Positions 35,201 to 44,837 of a DNA stretch of 64,000 bases are shown here, piece after piece. The notes beneath the pieces are model-generated. The model worked only from the letters and a program-made list of their open reading frames with translations, searched no databases and had not been told where the DNA came from. The DNA is from Pseudomonas ovata. GTDB taxonomy: Bacteria; Pseudomonadota; Gammaproteobacteria; Pseudomonadales; Pseudomonadaceae. The position numbers and the translations under genes were made by a program. The stretch lies in NCBI RefSeq assembly GCF_003131185.1, contig NZ_QFFU01000008.1:62001-126000 (forward strand), written 5' to 3'. The stretch's first letter is position 1, and every line of letters begins with the position of its first letter.

Positions 35201-36499
35201 TTATTCGTGGTTGACCGCTACACCCTTGAGGTAAGGCGCAGGTTCCGCGCCCAGGTTTTCCAGCACGCGCGCGCTGTACCAGTCGATGAAGTTGACCACG
35301 CCGAACTCGTAGGTCTTGGAATACGGGCCTGGCTGGTAAGCCGTGGAGTTGATGCCGCGCTGGTTTTCTTCGGCCAGGCGACGGTCCTGGTCGTTGGTGG
35401 CGTCCCACACCTCGCGCAGGCGCGCCACGTCGTAGTCGACGCCTTCGACGGCGTCCTTGTGCACCAGCCACTTGGTGCTGACCATGGTTTCCTGGGCGCT
35501 GATCGGCCAGACGGTGAAGACGATCAGGTGATCGCCCATGCAGTGGTTCCAGGAGTGCGGCAGGTGCAGGATGCGCATCGAGCCCAGGTCCGGATTCTGG
35601 ATGCGGCCCATCAGCTTGTTGCAGCCCTGCTTGCCGTCCATGGTCATCGACACGGTGCCCTTGAGCAGCGGCATGCGCACGATACGGTTGCGCAGGCCGA
35701 AGCCGGCATGCAGGTAAGGGATTTTCTCGGCTTCCCACTTGGTGGCCGACTCGGCCACATGGTCCTTGAATGACTGGCTGGCACGCGGATCGTGGGTGTC
35801 GTCCCACTCCAGCAGGGTGTTGAGCAATTCAGGGTGCGAGCCGCTGCAGTGGTAGCATTCGCGGTTGTTTTCCAGTACCAGCTTCCAGTTGGCCTTTTCC
35901 ATCAAGGTGGTCTGCACCGCCACCTTGGTGTTCTCCATGTCGTAGGGTTCCATGTAGTGGCTCAACGTGGCCAGGAACTCGTCGATCGCAGGCGGATTCT
36001 CTGCCAGGCTGATGAAGATGTAGCCACCGGCCGTCTTGACGTTGATCGGCTTAAGGCTGAATTTCTTCATGTCGAAGTCATCGCCCATCTCGGTGCCGGC
36101 GTACAGCAGGCGGCCGTCCAGCTCGTAGGTCCACTGGTGGTAATGGCACACCAGCTTGGCGACCTTGCCTTTCTCGGCCGTGCACAGGCGCGAGCCACGA
36201 TGGCGGCAGACGTTGTGGAAGGCATTGATGGCGCCGTCCGCGCCGCGCACCACCAGCACCGGGTTGTTGCCGATCTGCAAGGTCAGGTAGTTGCCTTTCT
36301 TGGGGATCTCGCACGTCATGCCGGCGATCAGCCACTCCTTGTGGAAGATCTCCTGCATGTCGATCTGGAACAGGCGCTCGTCGTTATAGAACGGTTGTGG
36401 CAGCGAATAGGTGCGTTCGCGGTTCTGCAGCATCTCGGCTGTCGCCTTGCGTGCTGCTTCAAGTGGGTCGCCCAGGCTCAGGTTTGCAGTGACGTCCAT
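35201..36499 (-). CDS. gbcA: Glycine betaine monooxygenase oxygenase subunit
   Basis: GbcA with GbcB converts glycine betaine to dimethylglycine plus formaldehyde. The 432-residue Rieske oxygenase has the 2Fe-2S motif C98-x-H100 and C118-x2-H121 (CRHRGS...CHYHQW). Downstream is the mononuclear iron site region with NNRECYHCSGSHPE and a later Asp. The start at 36499 follows GAGGA by eight bases; a TTG extends five residues further. It is divergent from gbcB across a 318-base regulatory region, the same arrangement as in P. aeruginosa. A GbdR-type activator is the known regulator there. Confidence 0.95.
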   Translation of the reverse strand: MDVTANLSLGDPLEAARKATAEMLQNRERTYSLPQPFYNDERLFQIDMQEIFHKEWLIAGMTCEIPKKGNYLTLQIGNNPVLVVRGADGAINAFHNVCRHRGSRLCTAEKGKVAKLVCHYHQWTYELDGRLLYAGTEMGDDFDMKKFSLKPINVKTAGGYIFISLAENPPAIDEFLATLSHYMEPYDMENTKVAVQTTLMEKANWKLVLENNRECYHCSGSHPELLNTLLEWDDTHDPRASQSFKDHVAESATKWEAEKIPYLHAGFGLRNRIVRMPLLKGTVSMTMDGKQGCNKLMGRIQNPDLGSMRILHLPHSWNHCMGDHLIVFTVWPISAQETMVSTKWLVHKDAVEGVDYDVARLREVWDATNDQDRRLAEENQRGINSTAYQPGPYSKTYEFGVVNFIDWYSARVLENLGAEPAPYLKGVAVNHE

Positions 36500-36817
36500 C
36501 TTCGGATTCCTCAAGACCGCCTCGGGCGGTCGCGATTGTGGCTAATACGGTGGGGTTTTCTCAGCACGCAAGGCGATCTTTGGTGGTCGCTCTTGCCGGG
36601 TATTATTGCGTAACGATTTAGCCGCGAGTGTGGAGATGCGCGCGCCGACAACCTTATCCATGCACGACATGGCCGAATCCGTTCCCGACGGGCAAGCCCA
36701 TGTCGTTGGGGGCTGGTCGCCGTAAGTACGTCAATGTCGCAGATAGATAAATGGCAGGAGAGGGCGTTACGCAGAATTCGCTCATGAAAGGCCGGCTGTC
36801 GGCCGTGGAGATCGAGC
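36500..36817. promoter_or_regulatory. Divergent regulatory region of gbcA and gbcB
   Basis: The region separates two divergent catabolic genes and must hold both promoters. In P. aeruginosa the AraC-type activator GbdR binds the corresponding interval. I see GC-rich pairs such as CCGACGGGCAAGCCCATGTC and GGGGGCTGGTCGCCG (about 36686-36721) but cannot define the operator with confidence. Confidence 0.55.
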
Positions 36818-37918
36818 ATGTCCCAAACCTTCCTCAACCCGGTCAATACCCAGACGTGGGCCAATGGTCGCCACGCCGTGCGGGTGGTCAAAGTCATTCA
36901 GGAAACCTGGGACGTCCGCACGTTTTGCTTCATGGCCGACCAGCCGATCCTGTTCTTTTTCAAGCCGGGCCAGTTCGTCACCCTGGAGCTGGAAATCGAC
37001 GGTCAGCCGGTGATGCGCTCGTACACCATTTCCAGCTCGCCCTCGGTGCCGTACAGCTTTTCGATCACGGTCAAGCGCGTGCCGGGCGGCAAGGTCTCGA
37101 ACTTCCTGCACGACACCCTGCATGAGGGCCAGGAGCTGGCCGTGCACGGCCCGGTGGGGCTGTTCAACGCCATCGACTTTCCGAACCCGAAGATTCTCTA
37201 CCTCAGCGGCGGGGTGGGCATCACCCCGGTGATGTCCATGGCGCGCTGGTACTACGACACCAACGCCAACGTCGACATGGTGTTCGTGCACAGCGCCCGT
37301 TCACCCAAGGACATCATCTACCACCGCGAAATGGAGCACATGGCGTCGCGGATCGATAACTTCAGTCTGCACCTGATCTGCGAGAAGCACGGCCTGGGCG
37401 AGCCGTGGGCCGGCTATCGCGGTTACCTGAATATCCGCATGCTGGAAATGATGTCCCCGGACTTCCGCGACCGTGAAGTGTTCTGCTGCGGCCCGACGCC
37501 CTACATGGCAGCGGTCAAGCGCATGCTGCAGGACAACGGCTTCAACATGGCCCAGTACCATGAAGAGTCGTTCGGTGCCACGCCGCCCGAGGCCAAGGCC
37601 GATGCAGTCGAGCACGCCGAACAGGCCGCCGACGCGCCGGATATCGACGCCAGCGACCTGCACGAAGTGGCGTTCACCGACACCGGCAAGAGCATCCGCA
37701 TCACCCCGGGCGAAACCGTGCATGCGGCGGCCGCCAAGCTGGGCCTGATGATTCCCAAGGCCTGCGGCATGGGCATCTGCGGCACCTGCAAGGTGATGAA
37801 GCTCAGCGGCGAGGTCGAGATGGAGCACAACGGCGGCATCACCGAGGAAGACGAAGCCGAGGGCTACATCCTGTCGTGCTGCAGCGTGCCCAAGAGCGAC
37901 GTACGGATCGAATATTGA
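36818..37918 (+). CDS. gbcB: Glycine betaine monooxygenase reductase subunit
   Basis: GbcB supplies electrons from NAD(P)H to GbcA. The 366-residue protein has a ferredoxin-reductase module with FAD-binding RSYTISSSP (~68), NAD-binding GGVGITPVMSMAR and FCCGPTPYM. A C-terminal plant-type 2Fe-2S domain follows, with Cys in PKACGMGICGTC (~316-324) and a last Cys in LSCCSVP. This reductase-then-ferredoxin order is typical for GbcB. It is divergent from gbcA and follows the expected gene order. Confidence 0.95.
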   Translation: MSQTFLNPVNTQTWANGRHAVRVVKVIQETWDVRTFCFMADQPILFFFKPGQFVTLELEIDGQPVMRSYTISSSPSVPYSFSITVKRVPGGKVSNFLHDTLHEGQELAVHGPVGLFNAIDFPNPKILYLSGGVGITPVMSMARWYYDTNANVDMVFVHSARSPKDIIYHREMEHMASRIDNFSLHLICEKHGLGEPWAGYRGYLNIRMLEMMSPDFRDREVFCCGPTPYMAAVKRMLQDNGFNMAQYHEESFGATPPEAKADAVEHAEQAADAPDIDASDLHEVAFTDTGKSIRITPGETVHAAAAKLGLMIPKACGMGICGTCKVMKLSGEVEMEHNGGITEEDEAEGYILSCCSVPKSDVRIEY

Positions 37919-38324
37919 TTACGGTAGGACCATGTAGGACCGGCTTTAGCCGGGAAGCGGTCACCACGTAACGGCCGTTCCCGGCTGAAGCCGCCTCCCA
38001 CAAGAGCGCGCTCTGGGCATGCCGCCAATCCCGTAGGAGCGACCAACGGTCGCGAAGTGTGCTACAGCCATCGCCGGCAAGCCGCCTCCCGCAGTCTGGT
38101 GCCAGGCACCAGATCCGGGATGCTCATCAACCTTGTGGGAGGGGGCTTGCCCGCGATGTGGCCAGCAAGGTCCATACACCTGCTGCGCCTGACGCATAGC
38201 CATCGCCGGCATGCCGCCAATCCCGTAGGAGCGACCAACGGTCGCGAAGGCCGGCAAGACTGCGCCATCGTGTGTGCCTGGACGGCAGCCATCGGCTGAA
38301 GCCGCCCCTGCGCAAGCAGTGCAT
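37919..38324. repeat. Spacer filled with REP elements
   Basis: The region contains several elements: ACCGGCTTTAGCCGGGAAGC (~37939), two copies of CCCGTAGGAGCGACCAACGG (~38030 and 38221), and a family-2 REPIN (38131-38229) with GTGGGAGGGGGCTTGCCCGC at one side and TGGCCAGCAAGGTCC inside. No gene is seen. The two GAGCGACCAACGGTCGCGAAG copies, ~190 bases apart, are short hairpins (CGACC/GGTCG). Confidence 0.7.
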
Positions 38325-39950
38325 CTAGAGCCTGAAGCGCAGCACCATGCCGTTGAGGTCCACCGCCAGGCGTGACAGTTCGGTACTGGCCGCCGAGGTC
38401 TGGTGGGCGCCGGTGGCGGTCTGGGTCGACAGGTCGCGGATGTTGACCAGGTTGCGATCCACCTCGCGGGCCACCTGGGCCTGTTCTTCGGCGGCGCTGG
38501 CGATCACCAGGTTGCGCTGATTGATCTGCTCCACCGCCGTATTAATGGTGTCCAGCGCCAGGCCCGCGCCCTGGGCGATGCTCAGGGTCGACTCGGCGCG
38601 CTCGGTGCTGCTGCGCATGGCCCCCACGGCCTGCTCGGTGCCGCTCTGGATGGTCTCGATCATGCGTTCGATTTCACTGGTCGATTGCTGGGTGCGATGC
38701 GCCAGCGCGCGCACCTCGTCGGCCACCACCGCAAATCCGCGTCCGGCTTCCCCGGCACGCGCCGCCTCGATGGCCGCGTTCAGGGCCAGCAGGTTGGTCT
38801 GGTCGGCCAGGCCACGAATCACATCCAGCACCTTGCCGATGTCCTTCGATTGCTCGGCCAGGTGGCTGATCTGCTCGGCACTGCCCTGCACGTCGCGGCT
38901 CATGCGCTCGATGGCGGTGACCGTTTCCTGCACCAGATCGCGGCCGTCACGGGCCGAGGCGGTGGCGCTCTGCGAGGCCTGGGAAGTGTCGTTGGCGTTG
39001 CGCGCCACTTCCTCGACCGCACAGGTCATCTCGTTGACTGCCGTGGCGGCCTGTTCGATCTCACCGTTCTGCCGGCCCAGGCCGCGGGCGCTTTCGTCGG
39101 TCACGGCGTTGAGTTCTTCGGCGGCTGAAGCCAGTTGCGAGGCCGAACCGGAAATGCGCTGCAAGGTGTCACGCAGCTTGTGCTGCATGGTGTGCATGGC
39201 CTGCAACAGGCGCCCGGCCTCGTCACGGCCATCCACCTCGATGGGCTGGGTCAGGTCGCCCTCGGCAATGGTTTCGGCGGCTTGCAAGGCAGCGGCGATC
39301 GGCTGGGTGATGCTGCGGGTCAGCAGCCAGGCAAACAGCACGGTCAGCAGGGTGGCGACGATCAACAGGCCGACCACCAGGACAAAGGCTTGCTGGTAAC
39401 GCTCGGCGGCGTGCGCATTGGTCTGGTTCAGTTGCGTGGTGTTGAACTCGACCAGGCGGGCGATCACCTCGTTGATCTGATCGGAGTTTTCCATCATCTC
39501 GGTGTTGAGCAAGGTTTGCAGGCCGTCGAGGTTGTTGGCCAGCGACAGCTCGCGAAGACGCGTTTCCAGCTGCAGGCGGGTGTCGCGCAGGCGCAGGTAC
39601 TGGTTGTAGATCGTCTGCTCCTGCGGGTCATCGATCAATGCCTCGTATATCCCTCGGGCCTCTTCGATCTGCTGGTTGCGCAGCGTCATGGTTTCCTTGG
39701 TTTTCTGCTGGATGTCCGGCTCGCGGTTGACCATCAACCGGTAGGACAGCACGCGCATGCGCTGGGTGAGTTCGTTGATGCGGTCCAGCGCCTTGATGGT
39801 CGGCACGCTGTTATTGGCCAACGCCTCTGTGTCGCTGCGGATCTGGCTCATTTGTGACAAGGCGAACACGCCGAGGATCAGCATGAGGGCGCCGATAAAG
39901 GCGAAACCGAGGGAGGCGCGCGGTGCGATGTTCAGGGTGCGTAAGGGCAT
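38325..39950 (-). CDS. Methyl-accepting chemotaxis protein with 4HB-type sensor
   Basis: The 541-residue chemoreceptor has TM1 at ~12-31, a periplasmic four-helix-bundle sensor domain (~35-187), TM2 at ~188-210, a HAMP (~211-263) and the signalling domain with [35 protein letters not shown]. It ends in FRL, without the NWETF-type CheR pentapeptide. Its ligand is unknown. It sits next to gbcAB in Pseudomonas genomes, so sensing of betaine or related compounds is a plausible inference. The ATG at 39950 replaces a long upstream in-frame extension with no membrane or sensor content. Confidence 0.92.
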   Translation of the reverse strand: MPLRTLNIAPRASLGFAFIGALMLILGVFALSQMSQIRSDTEALANNSVPTIKALDRINELTQRMRVLSYRLMVNREPDIQQKTKETMTLRNQQIEEARGIYEALIDDPQEQTIYNQYLRLRDTRLQLETRLRELSLANNLDGLQTLLNTEMMENSDQINEVIARLVEFNTTQLNQTNAHAAERYQQAFVLVVGLLIVATLLTVLFAWLLTRSITQPIAAALQAAETIAEGDLTQPIEVDGRDEAGRLLQAMHTMQHKLRDTLQRISGSASQLASAAEELNAVTDESARGLGRQNGEIEQAATAVNEMTCAVEEVARNANDTSQASQSATASARDGRDLVQETVTAIERMSRDVQGSAEQISHLAEQSKDIGKVLDVIRGLADQTNLLALNAAIEAARAGEAGRGFAVVADEVRALAHRTQQSTSEIERMIETIQSGTEQAVGAMRSSTERAESTLSIAQGAGLALDTINTAVEQINQRNLVIASAAEEQAQVAREVDRNLVNIRDLSTQTATGAHQTSAASTELSRLAVDLNGMVLRFRL

Positions 39951-40270
39951 GATAGAAATTTCCAGGGCAAGAGGCGCAACCCGGTGTGGCTTGCAGGCGA
40001 TAAGCCTCTGACCGGGGTCCCTGGCAATCGGTTGCATCAAGTGATGGCAAAAAGTTATCACTTTGTTTCGGTGCCCGGTCGTCGCGCCAATGACCGATTT
40101 GACTTGCGCCGGGAACCGAAACCGGCAAGTAAAGTCAGATGGGCCCTTGAAGGTGGCTTGTCTCGCCTCCACTTATGGCTAAAGGCCGGTTTCCAAGGCC
40201 CAAGCGCTGGCATGCACCTCCACTTTTCTTTATGGTGTGTGCCCCTCTGGAACGTGTTCGAGTAATCAAA
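39951..40270. other. Divergent spacer between the chemoreceptor and the ZapB-like gene
   Basis: No gene is seen. A small inverted repeat (AAGTGAT at 40039 and ATCACTT at 40057, 11 bases between) could be an operator. The leader before 40271 lacks an obvious ribosome binding site. Confidence 0.4.
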
Positions 40271-40504
40271 ATGTTGGAAACATCCCTCAGTCAGTTGGAA
40301 CAACTCGTCAGCGATCTGGTACAGCAGAATCAGCAACTGCAGGCCACCGCCGATCAACTGCGTGCCGACCTGGCCCAGGCCCGTGAAGAGAACGACACCC
40401 TGCAGCTGAGCCTGCTGGAGCAGGAAGAAAAACAGGGCAGCGCCGCCGCCCGCATCCAGGCACTGGTTGACCGTGCTACCAGCGCCAGTCATGTGAGCGC
40501 ATGA
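40271..40504 (+). CDS. TIGR02449-type ZapB-like small coiled-coil protein
   Basis: The 77-residue protein is an almost continuous coiled coil (LETSLSQLEQLVSDLVQQNQ, then DQLRADLAQAREENDTLQLSLLEQEEK) with heptad Leu, matching TIGR02449/ZapB-like. It overlaps the next gene (zapA-like) in ATGA, so both are translationally coupled. Elsewhere in Pseudomonas such a pair sits beside 6S RNA and a 5-formyl-THF cyclo-ligase. Here neither follows, so this may be an additional copy. The start codon has a weak ribosome binding site. Confidence 0.82.
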   Translation: MLETSLSQLEQLVSDLVQQNQQLQATADQLRADLAQAREENDTLQLSLLEQEEKQGSAAARIQALVDRATSASHVSA

Positions 40505-40800
40505 GTTCAACGAGTGATGTGACGGTCTTCTCGATCCTGGGGCAGGACTACTCGGTCAAGGCCCCGCCTGGCGAGGAGCACGCCCTGCTGCAGGCCGCCG
40601 CCATGCTCCAGGCTTCGCTGGCCGACACCAAGCGCCAGTACCCGGCCCTGATCGGTGACCGGTTACTGGTGCTGGCGGCCCTGAACCTGTGCTCGCGGCA
40701 CCTTGAGCTCAAGGAGCAGCACAAGGTCGAGCTGGCGCGGTATCAGGAGCAGGTCGAGGCAACCGTCGAGGCGATCTCCCGCACCATTTCCCAGAACTGA
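40501..40800 (+). CDS. zapA: Cell-division protein ZapA homolog
   Basis: ZapA bundles FtsZ at the division septum. The 99-residue protein has the N-terminal strand (VTVFSILGQDYSVKAPPGEEHALLQAAAML), the L....Y P L I... helix, and a C-terminal coiled coil (ELKEQHKVELARYQEQVEATVEAI). The ATG overlaps the stop of the ZapB-like gene. No 6S RNA follows in the 43 bases before the convergent threonine aldolase gene, unlike the canonical zapA locus. So it may be a paralog. Function as ZapA is inferred from family and coupling. Confidence 0.85.
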   Translation: MSSTSDVTVFSILGQDYSVKAPPGEEHALLQAAAMLQASLADTKRQYPALIGDRLLVLAALNLCSRHLELKEQHKVELARYQEQVEATVEAISRTISQN

Positions 40801-40843
40801 CGGCGGCCTCGCGGGCGCCGTCGGTCTTGCGCCTGCCAGGTCA

Positions 40844-41887
40844 TCAGCCGGCCTGCATTACCCGGCGAATATCCGCCGCCAGTTGCCGCACGCGTGCCTC
40901 TTCGGTGTCCCAGGAGCACATGAAGCGTGCGCCGCCCTTGCCGATGAAGGTGTAGAAGCGCCAGCCCAGGCCGGTCAGTGCCGCGATGGCCGGTTCCGAC
41001 AGTTGCAGGAACACGCCGTTGGCCTGCACCGGGAACATCAGTTCGACGCCCTGTACATCCTTGACCAGTTCGGCCAACAGCTGAGCGCAGTGGTTGGCGT
41101 GGCGGGCGTGCTTGAGCCAGGCGTCGTTTTCCAGCAGGCCGACCCAGGGCGCGGACAGAAAGCGCATCTTGGAGGCCAGTTGGCCGGCCTGCTTGCAACG
41201 GTAATCAAAGTCCTCGGCCAGGTCGCGGTTGAAGAACAGGATCGCCTCGCCGACCGCCATGCCGTTCTTGGTCCCGCCGAAACACAACACATCCACCCCC
41301 GACTTCCAGGTCAGTTCGGCTGGCGAGCAGTCCAGGTACGCGCAGGCGTTGGAAAAGCGTGCGCCATCCATGTGCAGGTGCAGGTTCAGCTCCTGGCAGG
41401 TGGCGCTGATGGCCTTGAGCTCTTCGGGCTGGTAGATCGTCCCCACCTCGGTGGCCTGGGTCAGGGTCACGACCCGGGGCTTGGGGTAGTGGATGTCCTG
41501 GCGCTTGAGGGCGATCTCGCGGATCGATTCAGGGCTCAGCTTGCCGCCAACACTGGGCGCGACCAGCAGTTTCGAACCGTTGGAAAAGAATTCCGGCGCG
41601 CCGCATTCGTCGGTCTCGACGTGGGCGGTTTCCGAGCAGATGACGCTGTGGTAACTCTGGCACAGCGCCGACAGCGCCAGGGAGTTGGCGGCGGTGCCAT
41701 TGAACGCGAAGAACACTTCGCAGTCGGTTTCGAACAGACGACGGAATTCATCAGCGGCGCGGGCCGTCCATTGATCATCGCCGTAGGCCCGTTGATGCCC
41801 GTGGTTCGCCTGCTCCATCGCGGCCCAGGCCTCAGGGCAGATGCCGGAATAGTTGTCGCTGGCAAACTGTTGGCTTTGATCTGTCAT
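40844..41887 (-). CDS. ltaE: Low-specificity L-threonine aldolase
   Basis: This PLP enzyme cleaves threonine and allo-threonine to glycine and acetaldehyde, which fits a glycine-producing cluster. The 347-residue protein has FASDNYSGICPEAWAAM, YGDDQWT near the N-terminus, HMDGARFSNA with the catalytic Asp-Ala-Arg region, and FGGTKNGMAVGEA with the PLP Lys. AAGGA lies eight bases before the ATG at 41887. The gene diverges from the TraX-like gene. P. aeruginosa has the same gene near gbcAB. Confidence 0.93.
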   Translation of the reverse strand: MTDQSQQFASDNYSGICPEAWAAMEQANHGHQRAYGDDQWTARAADEFRRLFETDCEVFFAFNGTAANSLALSALCQSYHSVICSETAHVETDECGAPEFFSNGSKLLVAPSVGGKLSPESIREIALKRQDIHYPKPRVVTLTQATEVGTIYQPEELKAISATCQELNLHLHMDGARFSNACAYLDCSPAELTWKSGVDVLCFGGTKNGMAVGEAILFFNRDLAEDFDYRCKQAGQLASKMRFLSAPWVGLLENDAWLKHARHANHCAQLLAELVKDVQGVELMFPVQANGVFLQLSEPAIAALTGLGWRFYTFIGKGGARFMCSWDTEEARVRQLAADIRRVMQAG

Positions 41888-41998
41888 GGCCGAATCCTTG
41901 TGGTCGATTATTGCATCACTGTAAACGAACGAAGCGCATTCGGGCATCTGTCGTTGTACATGTCTATACATTAAGTATTTGCTTGCCAGGGATTTGTC

Positions 41999-42736
41999 AT
42001 GGACCTTTCCAATCCACCCTTTCTGCCGGTGCGCAACCGGGCGCTGGACCTGCTCAAGTGGCTGGCGATGCTGAGCATGGTGCTCGATCACCTGCGCTAT
42101 GTGGGCGCATCGATCGATGAGCTGTACGTGCCGGGACGCCTGGCGTTTCCGTGGTTCTGCCTGGCGATCGCCGCCAACCTGGCCCGGCGCAGCGCCGCCG
42201 AGGTGGGGCCACAGGTGAAATGGCGCTACCTGGGCTGGATGCTGGGCTTTGCGCTGGTGTCCGAGGTGCCGTACCGGTTGTTCATGGCCGACGCGACGGT
42301 GCTCAACGTCATGCCGACCCTGCTGTTGGGGCTGCTGATTGCCCAGGGCTGGCGCCAGCGCCGGGTCGAAACGCGGATCATGGCGCTGGTGGCCTTGTTG
42401 CTGGCGGCGGTGCTGCAACAGCACCTGATGTTCGGCCTGCCCGGTGTGCTGCTGCCGCTGGTGCTGTTGCAGGTGATGCAGCGCGCGCTTGGCTGGGCCT
42501 TGCTGGCCGGCGTGGTGTGCGTCTTTGCCAACGCCTGGCAGGAGCTGTTCGCGGGGATGGGGCGGGGCGATCCGGTGGCGACTGGCGCGTTTGTGGCCTG
42601 CCTGCTGGCGCCGCTGGCCGGCGTGGCGCTGCTGCAGCGCAAGGTGCGCTGGCAGGTCTGGCCGATGCGGCGCTGGGCCTACGCGATCTACCCGCTGCAC
42701 TTTTTGCTGTTGTCGGGTGTACGGCACATCACCTGA
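41999..42736 (+). CDS. TraX-family integral membrane protein
   Basis: The 245-residue protein has about seven hydrophobic segments and the TraX signature at the start (RNRALDLLKWLAMLSMVLDHLRYV, with the W.A...M.DH pattern), then RLAFPWFCLAIAANLARR and a C-terminal YAIYPLHFLLL. TraX on F plasmids N-acetylates pilin; chromosomal homologs belong to an acyltransferase-like membrane family. No conjugation genes are nearby, so this is probably an unrelated envelope acyltransferase. Confidence 0.85.
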   Translation: MDLSNPPFLPVRNRALDLLKWLAMLSMVLDHLRYVGASIDELYVPGRLAFPWFCLAIAANLARRSAAEVGPQVKWRYLGWMLGFALVSEVPYRLFMADATVLNVMPTLLLGLLIAQGWRQRRVETRIMALVALLLAAVLQQHLMFGLPGVLLPLVLLQVMQRALGWALLAGVVCVFANAWQELFAGMGRGDPVATGAFVACLLAPLAGVALLQRKVRWQVWPMRRWAYAIYPLHFLLLSGVRHIT

Positions 42737-42777
42737 CGGTCGCTTCGCGCTGCGGGCGACACAGGCCGGGCCTGTAC

Positions 42778-42810
42778 TGCAGCCATCGCCGGCAAGCCGC
42801 CTCCCACAGA
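42778..42810. repeat. Single REP-type element
   Basis: The sequence CCATCGCCGGCAAGCCGCCT followed by CCCACA matches the half-element of family 2 seen at 38131 and 58220. It lies between traX-like and alaC. Confidence 0.65.
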
Positions 42811-42953
42811 GTGATCCCGGTACACAGGCCGGTCATCTACGCTGAAGATCGCTGTAGACAAAACGCCATCAACGCCCTTATCGTTCGCGCAGGCCGCCTC
42901 ATGTGGCCAACGTCGCTCGGACGGTTCCGGGCGCTTACGTCTGCGAGATTCTC

Positions 42954-44171
42954 ATGGCTGACCAAGGTTTGCCGCGCCGCTTTGCGCGCATTGATCGACT
43001 CCCCCCTTATGTGTTCAACATCACTGCCGAGCTGAAGATGGCCGCTCGTCGTCGTGGTGAGGACATCATCGACCTGAGCATGGGCAACCCCGACGGGGCC
43101 ACGCCGCCGCACATCGTCGAAAAACTGGTCACCGTCGCCCAGCGCGAAGACACCCACGGCTATTCCACGTCGCGGGGCATTCCACGCCTGCGCCGGGCGA
43201 TTTCCAACTGGTACAAGAAGCGCTACGAGGTCGACATCGACCCCGAAAGCGAAGCCATCGTCACCATCGGCTCCAAGGAAGGCCTGGCGCACCTGATGCT
43301 GGCCACCCTGGACCAGGGCGACACGGTGCTGGTGCCCAACCCCAGCTACCCGATCCACATCTACGGTGCCGTGATTGCCGGCGCCCAGGTGCGTTCGGTG
43401 CCGCTGGTACCGGGGGTGGATTTCTTCGCCGAGCTGGAAAAGGCCATCCGTGGCTCGATTCCCAAGCCGAAGATGATGATCCTGGGCTTTCCGTCCAACC
43501 CCACCGCACAGTGCGTAGAGCTGGACTTCTTCGAGCGCGTGGTGGCCCTGGCCAAGCAGTACGACGTGCTGGTGATCCACGACCTGGCCTACGCCGACAT
43601 CGTCTATGACGGCTGGAAAGCGCCGTCGATCATGCAGGTGCCGGGTGCCAAGGACATTGCGGTGGAGTTTTTCACCCTGTCCAAGAGCTACAACATGGCC
43701 GGCTGGCGGATCGGCTTCATGGTCGGCAATCACGAGCTGGTCGGCGCCCTGGCGCGGATCAAGAGCTACCACGACTACGGCACCTTCACGCCCTTGCAGG
43801 TCGCGGCCATTGCCGCCCTGGAAGGCGACCAGCAATGCGTGCTGGACATCGCCGAGCAGTACCGCCAGCGCCGCAACGTGCTGGTCAAGGGCCTGCACGA
43901 GCTGGGCTGGATGGTCGAGAACCCCAAGGCCTCGATGTACGTCTGGGCGAAAATTCCCGAGGCCTATGCGCACCTGGGGTCGCTGGAGTTCGCCAAGAAG
44001 CTGCTGGCCGAGGCCAAGGTCTGCGTGTCGCCGGGTGTCGGCTTTGGCGAGTACGGCGATGACCATGTGCGCTTTGCCCTGATCGAGAACCAGGACCGTA
44101 TCCGCCAGGCGGTGCGCGGCATCCGCACGATGTTCCGTGCCGATGGCCTGGTAGGCAAATCGGGGGCTTGA
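42954..44171 (+). CDS. alaC: Alanine aminotransferase (AlaC-type)
   Basis: The 405-residue fold-type I PLP aminotransferase interconverts alanine/2-oxoglutarate with pyruvate/glutamate. Seen are [38 protein letters not shown], the Asn of [10 protein letters not shown], and the PLP Lys in [17 protein letters not shown]-terminal Arg site is in [17 protein letters not shown]. Sequence style fits AlaC, but the glutamate-pyruvate specificity is inferred. The start is the ATG at 42954; an in-frame GTG at 42903 would add a poor leader. Confidence 0.9.
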   Translation: MADQGLPRRFARIDRLPPYVFNITAELKMAARRRGEDIIDLSMGNPDGATPPHIVEKLVTVAQREDTHGYSTSRGIPRLRRAISNWYKKRYEVDIDPESEAIVTIGSKEGLAHLMLATLDQGDTVLVPNPSYPIHIYGAVIAGAQVRSVPLVPGVDFFAELEKAIRGSIPKPKMMILGFPSNPTAQCVELDFFERVVALAKQYDVLVIHDLAYADIVYDGWKAPSIMQVPGAKDIAVEFFTLSKSYNMAGWRIGFMVGNHELVGALARIKSYHDYGTFTPLQVAAIAALEGDQQCVLDIAEQYRQRRNVLVKGLHELGWMVENPKASMYVWAKIPEAYAHLGSLEFAKKLLAEAKVCVSPGVGFGEYGDDHVRFALIENQDRIRQAVRGIRTMFRADGLVGKSGA

Positions 44172-44837
44172 AGCGTTGGCGGGCGATGACCCGATCTCGC
44201 TGCCCGGCAAGCATGGGGCACTGTAGGAGCGCGCTTGCCCGCGACCGGCTGCGTTAGCAGTCGTAAATTTGTGGCGTTTCCGAGATTTCTGCGAGCGCTA
44301 CGCACTCGGTCGCGGGCAGAGCGCGCTCCTACACTCCTCTCGCAGGGCGACGATATTGCCCGCGACCGAGTGCGCAGCGCTCGCAAAATTGGTGAGGCCC
44401 CACAAATTTCCGATCTGGAATCTACGAAACGCCACAATTTTACGACTGCTAACGCAGCCGGTCGCGGGCAGAGCGCGCTCCTACAACCCCTCGCAGGGCG
44501 ACGACAGCGTCGCCTTGTACTTGTCTGAATACGCCATTGCCGTTCTCCGGCCGCGTGTCCGCGCCGCCAGAACAGCGCCTTTTCGATCTGCGTTCGATCC
44601 GCCCCTACAAGCGCCGAAAGCCTTGGCAGACCGGGCGTTTTGTCGTCTTTGCCCGGCAAACGCGAAGCCTTCGCGATTCGCCGGGTTTGATGGCGTTCAA
44701 TCCATGTCGTAAATGCGCCTTTGCGTGGCGTGCGCAGGCATTTGATCGGACCCTGTCGGCCCTACCATCGCAGCCAGAGGGTTGATCAATGCCCTGACCA
44801 TAATGAAAGGCGCCGCGACGCCGCTGGAGAGAACGCG
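44172..44837. repeat. Spacer with two REPINs and the glyA upstream region
   Basis: Two family-1 REPINs lie in tandem at 44223-44332 and 44356-44484. They share the tail CTCGCAGGGCGACGA (44338 and 44488), giving a ~150-bp repeat. The remaining ~330 bases before glyA hold no gene; a promoter for the glyA-sox operon is expected there. Confidence 0.78.

Noticed and set aside
41999..42736. Sign of an integrated conjugative plasmid from the TraX-like gene
   Set aside because: No other transfer genes are near, and chromosomal TraX-family proteins are common.
24748..44766. Shared 8-mer GCCCTACC before the dipeptidase gene (24748) and before glyA (44759) as a common operator
   Set aside because: An 8-base match in GC-rich spacers is expected by chance and it is not found before gbcA or gbcB.
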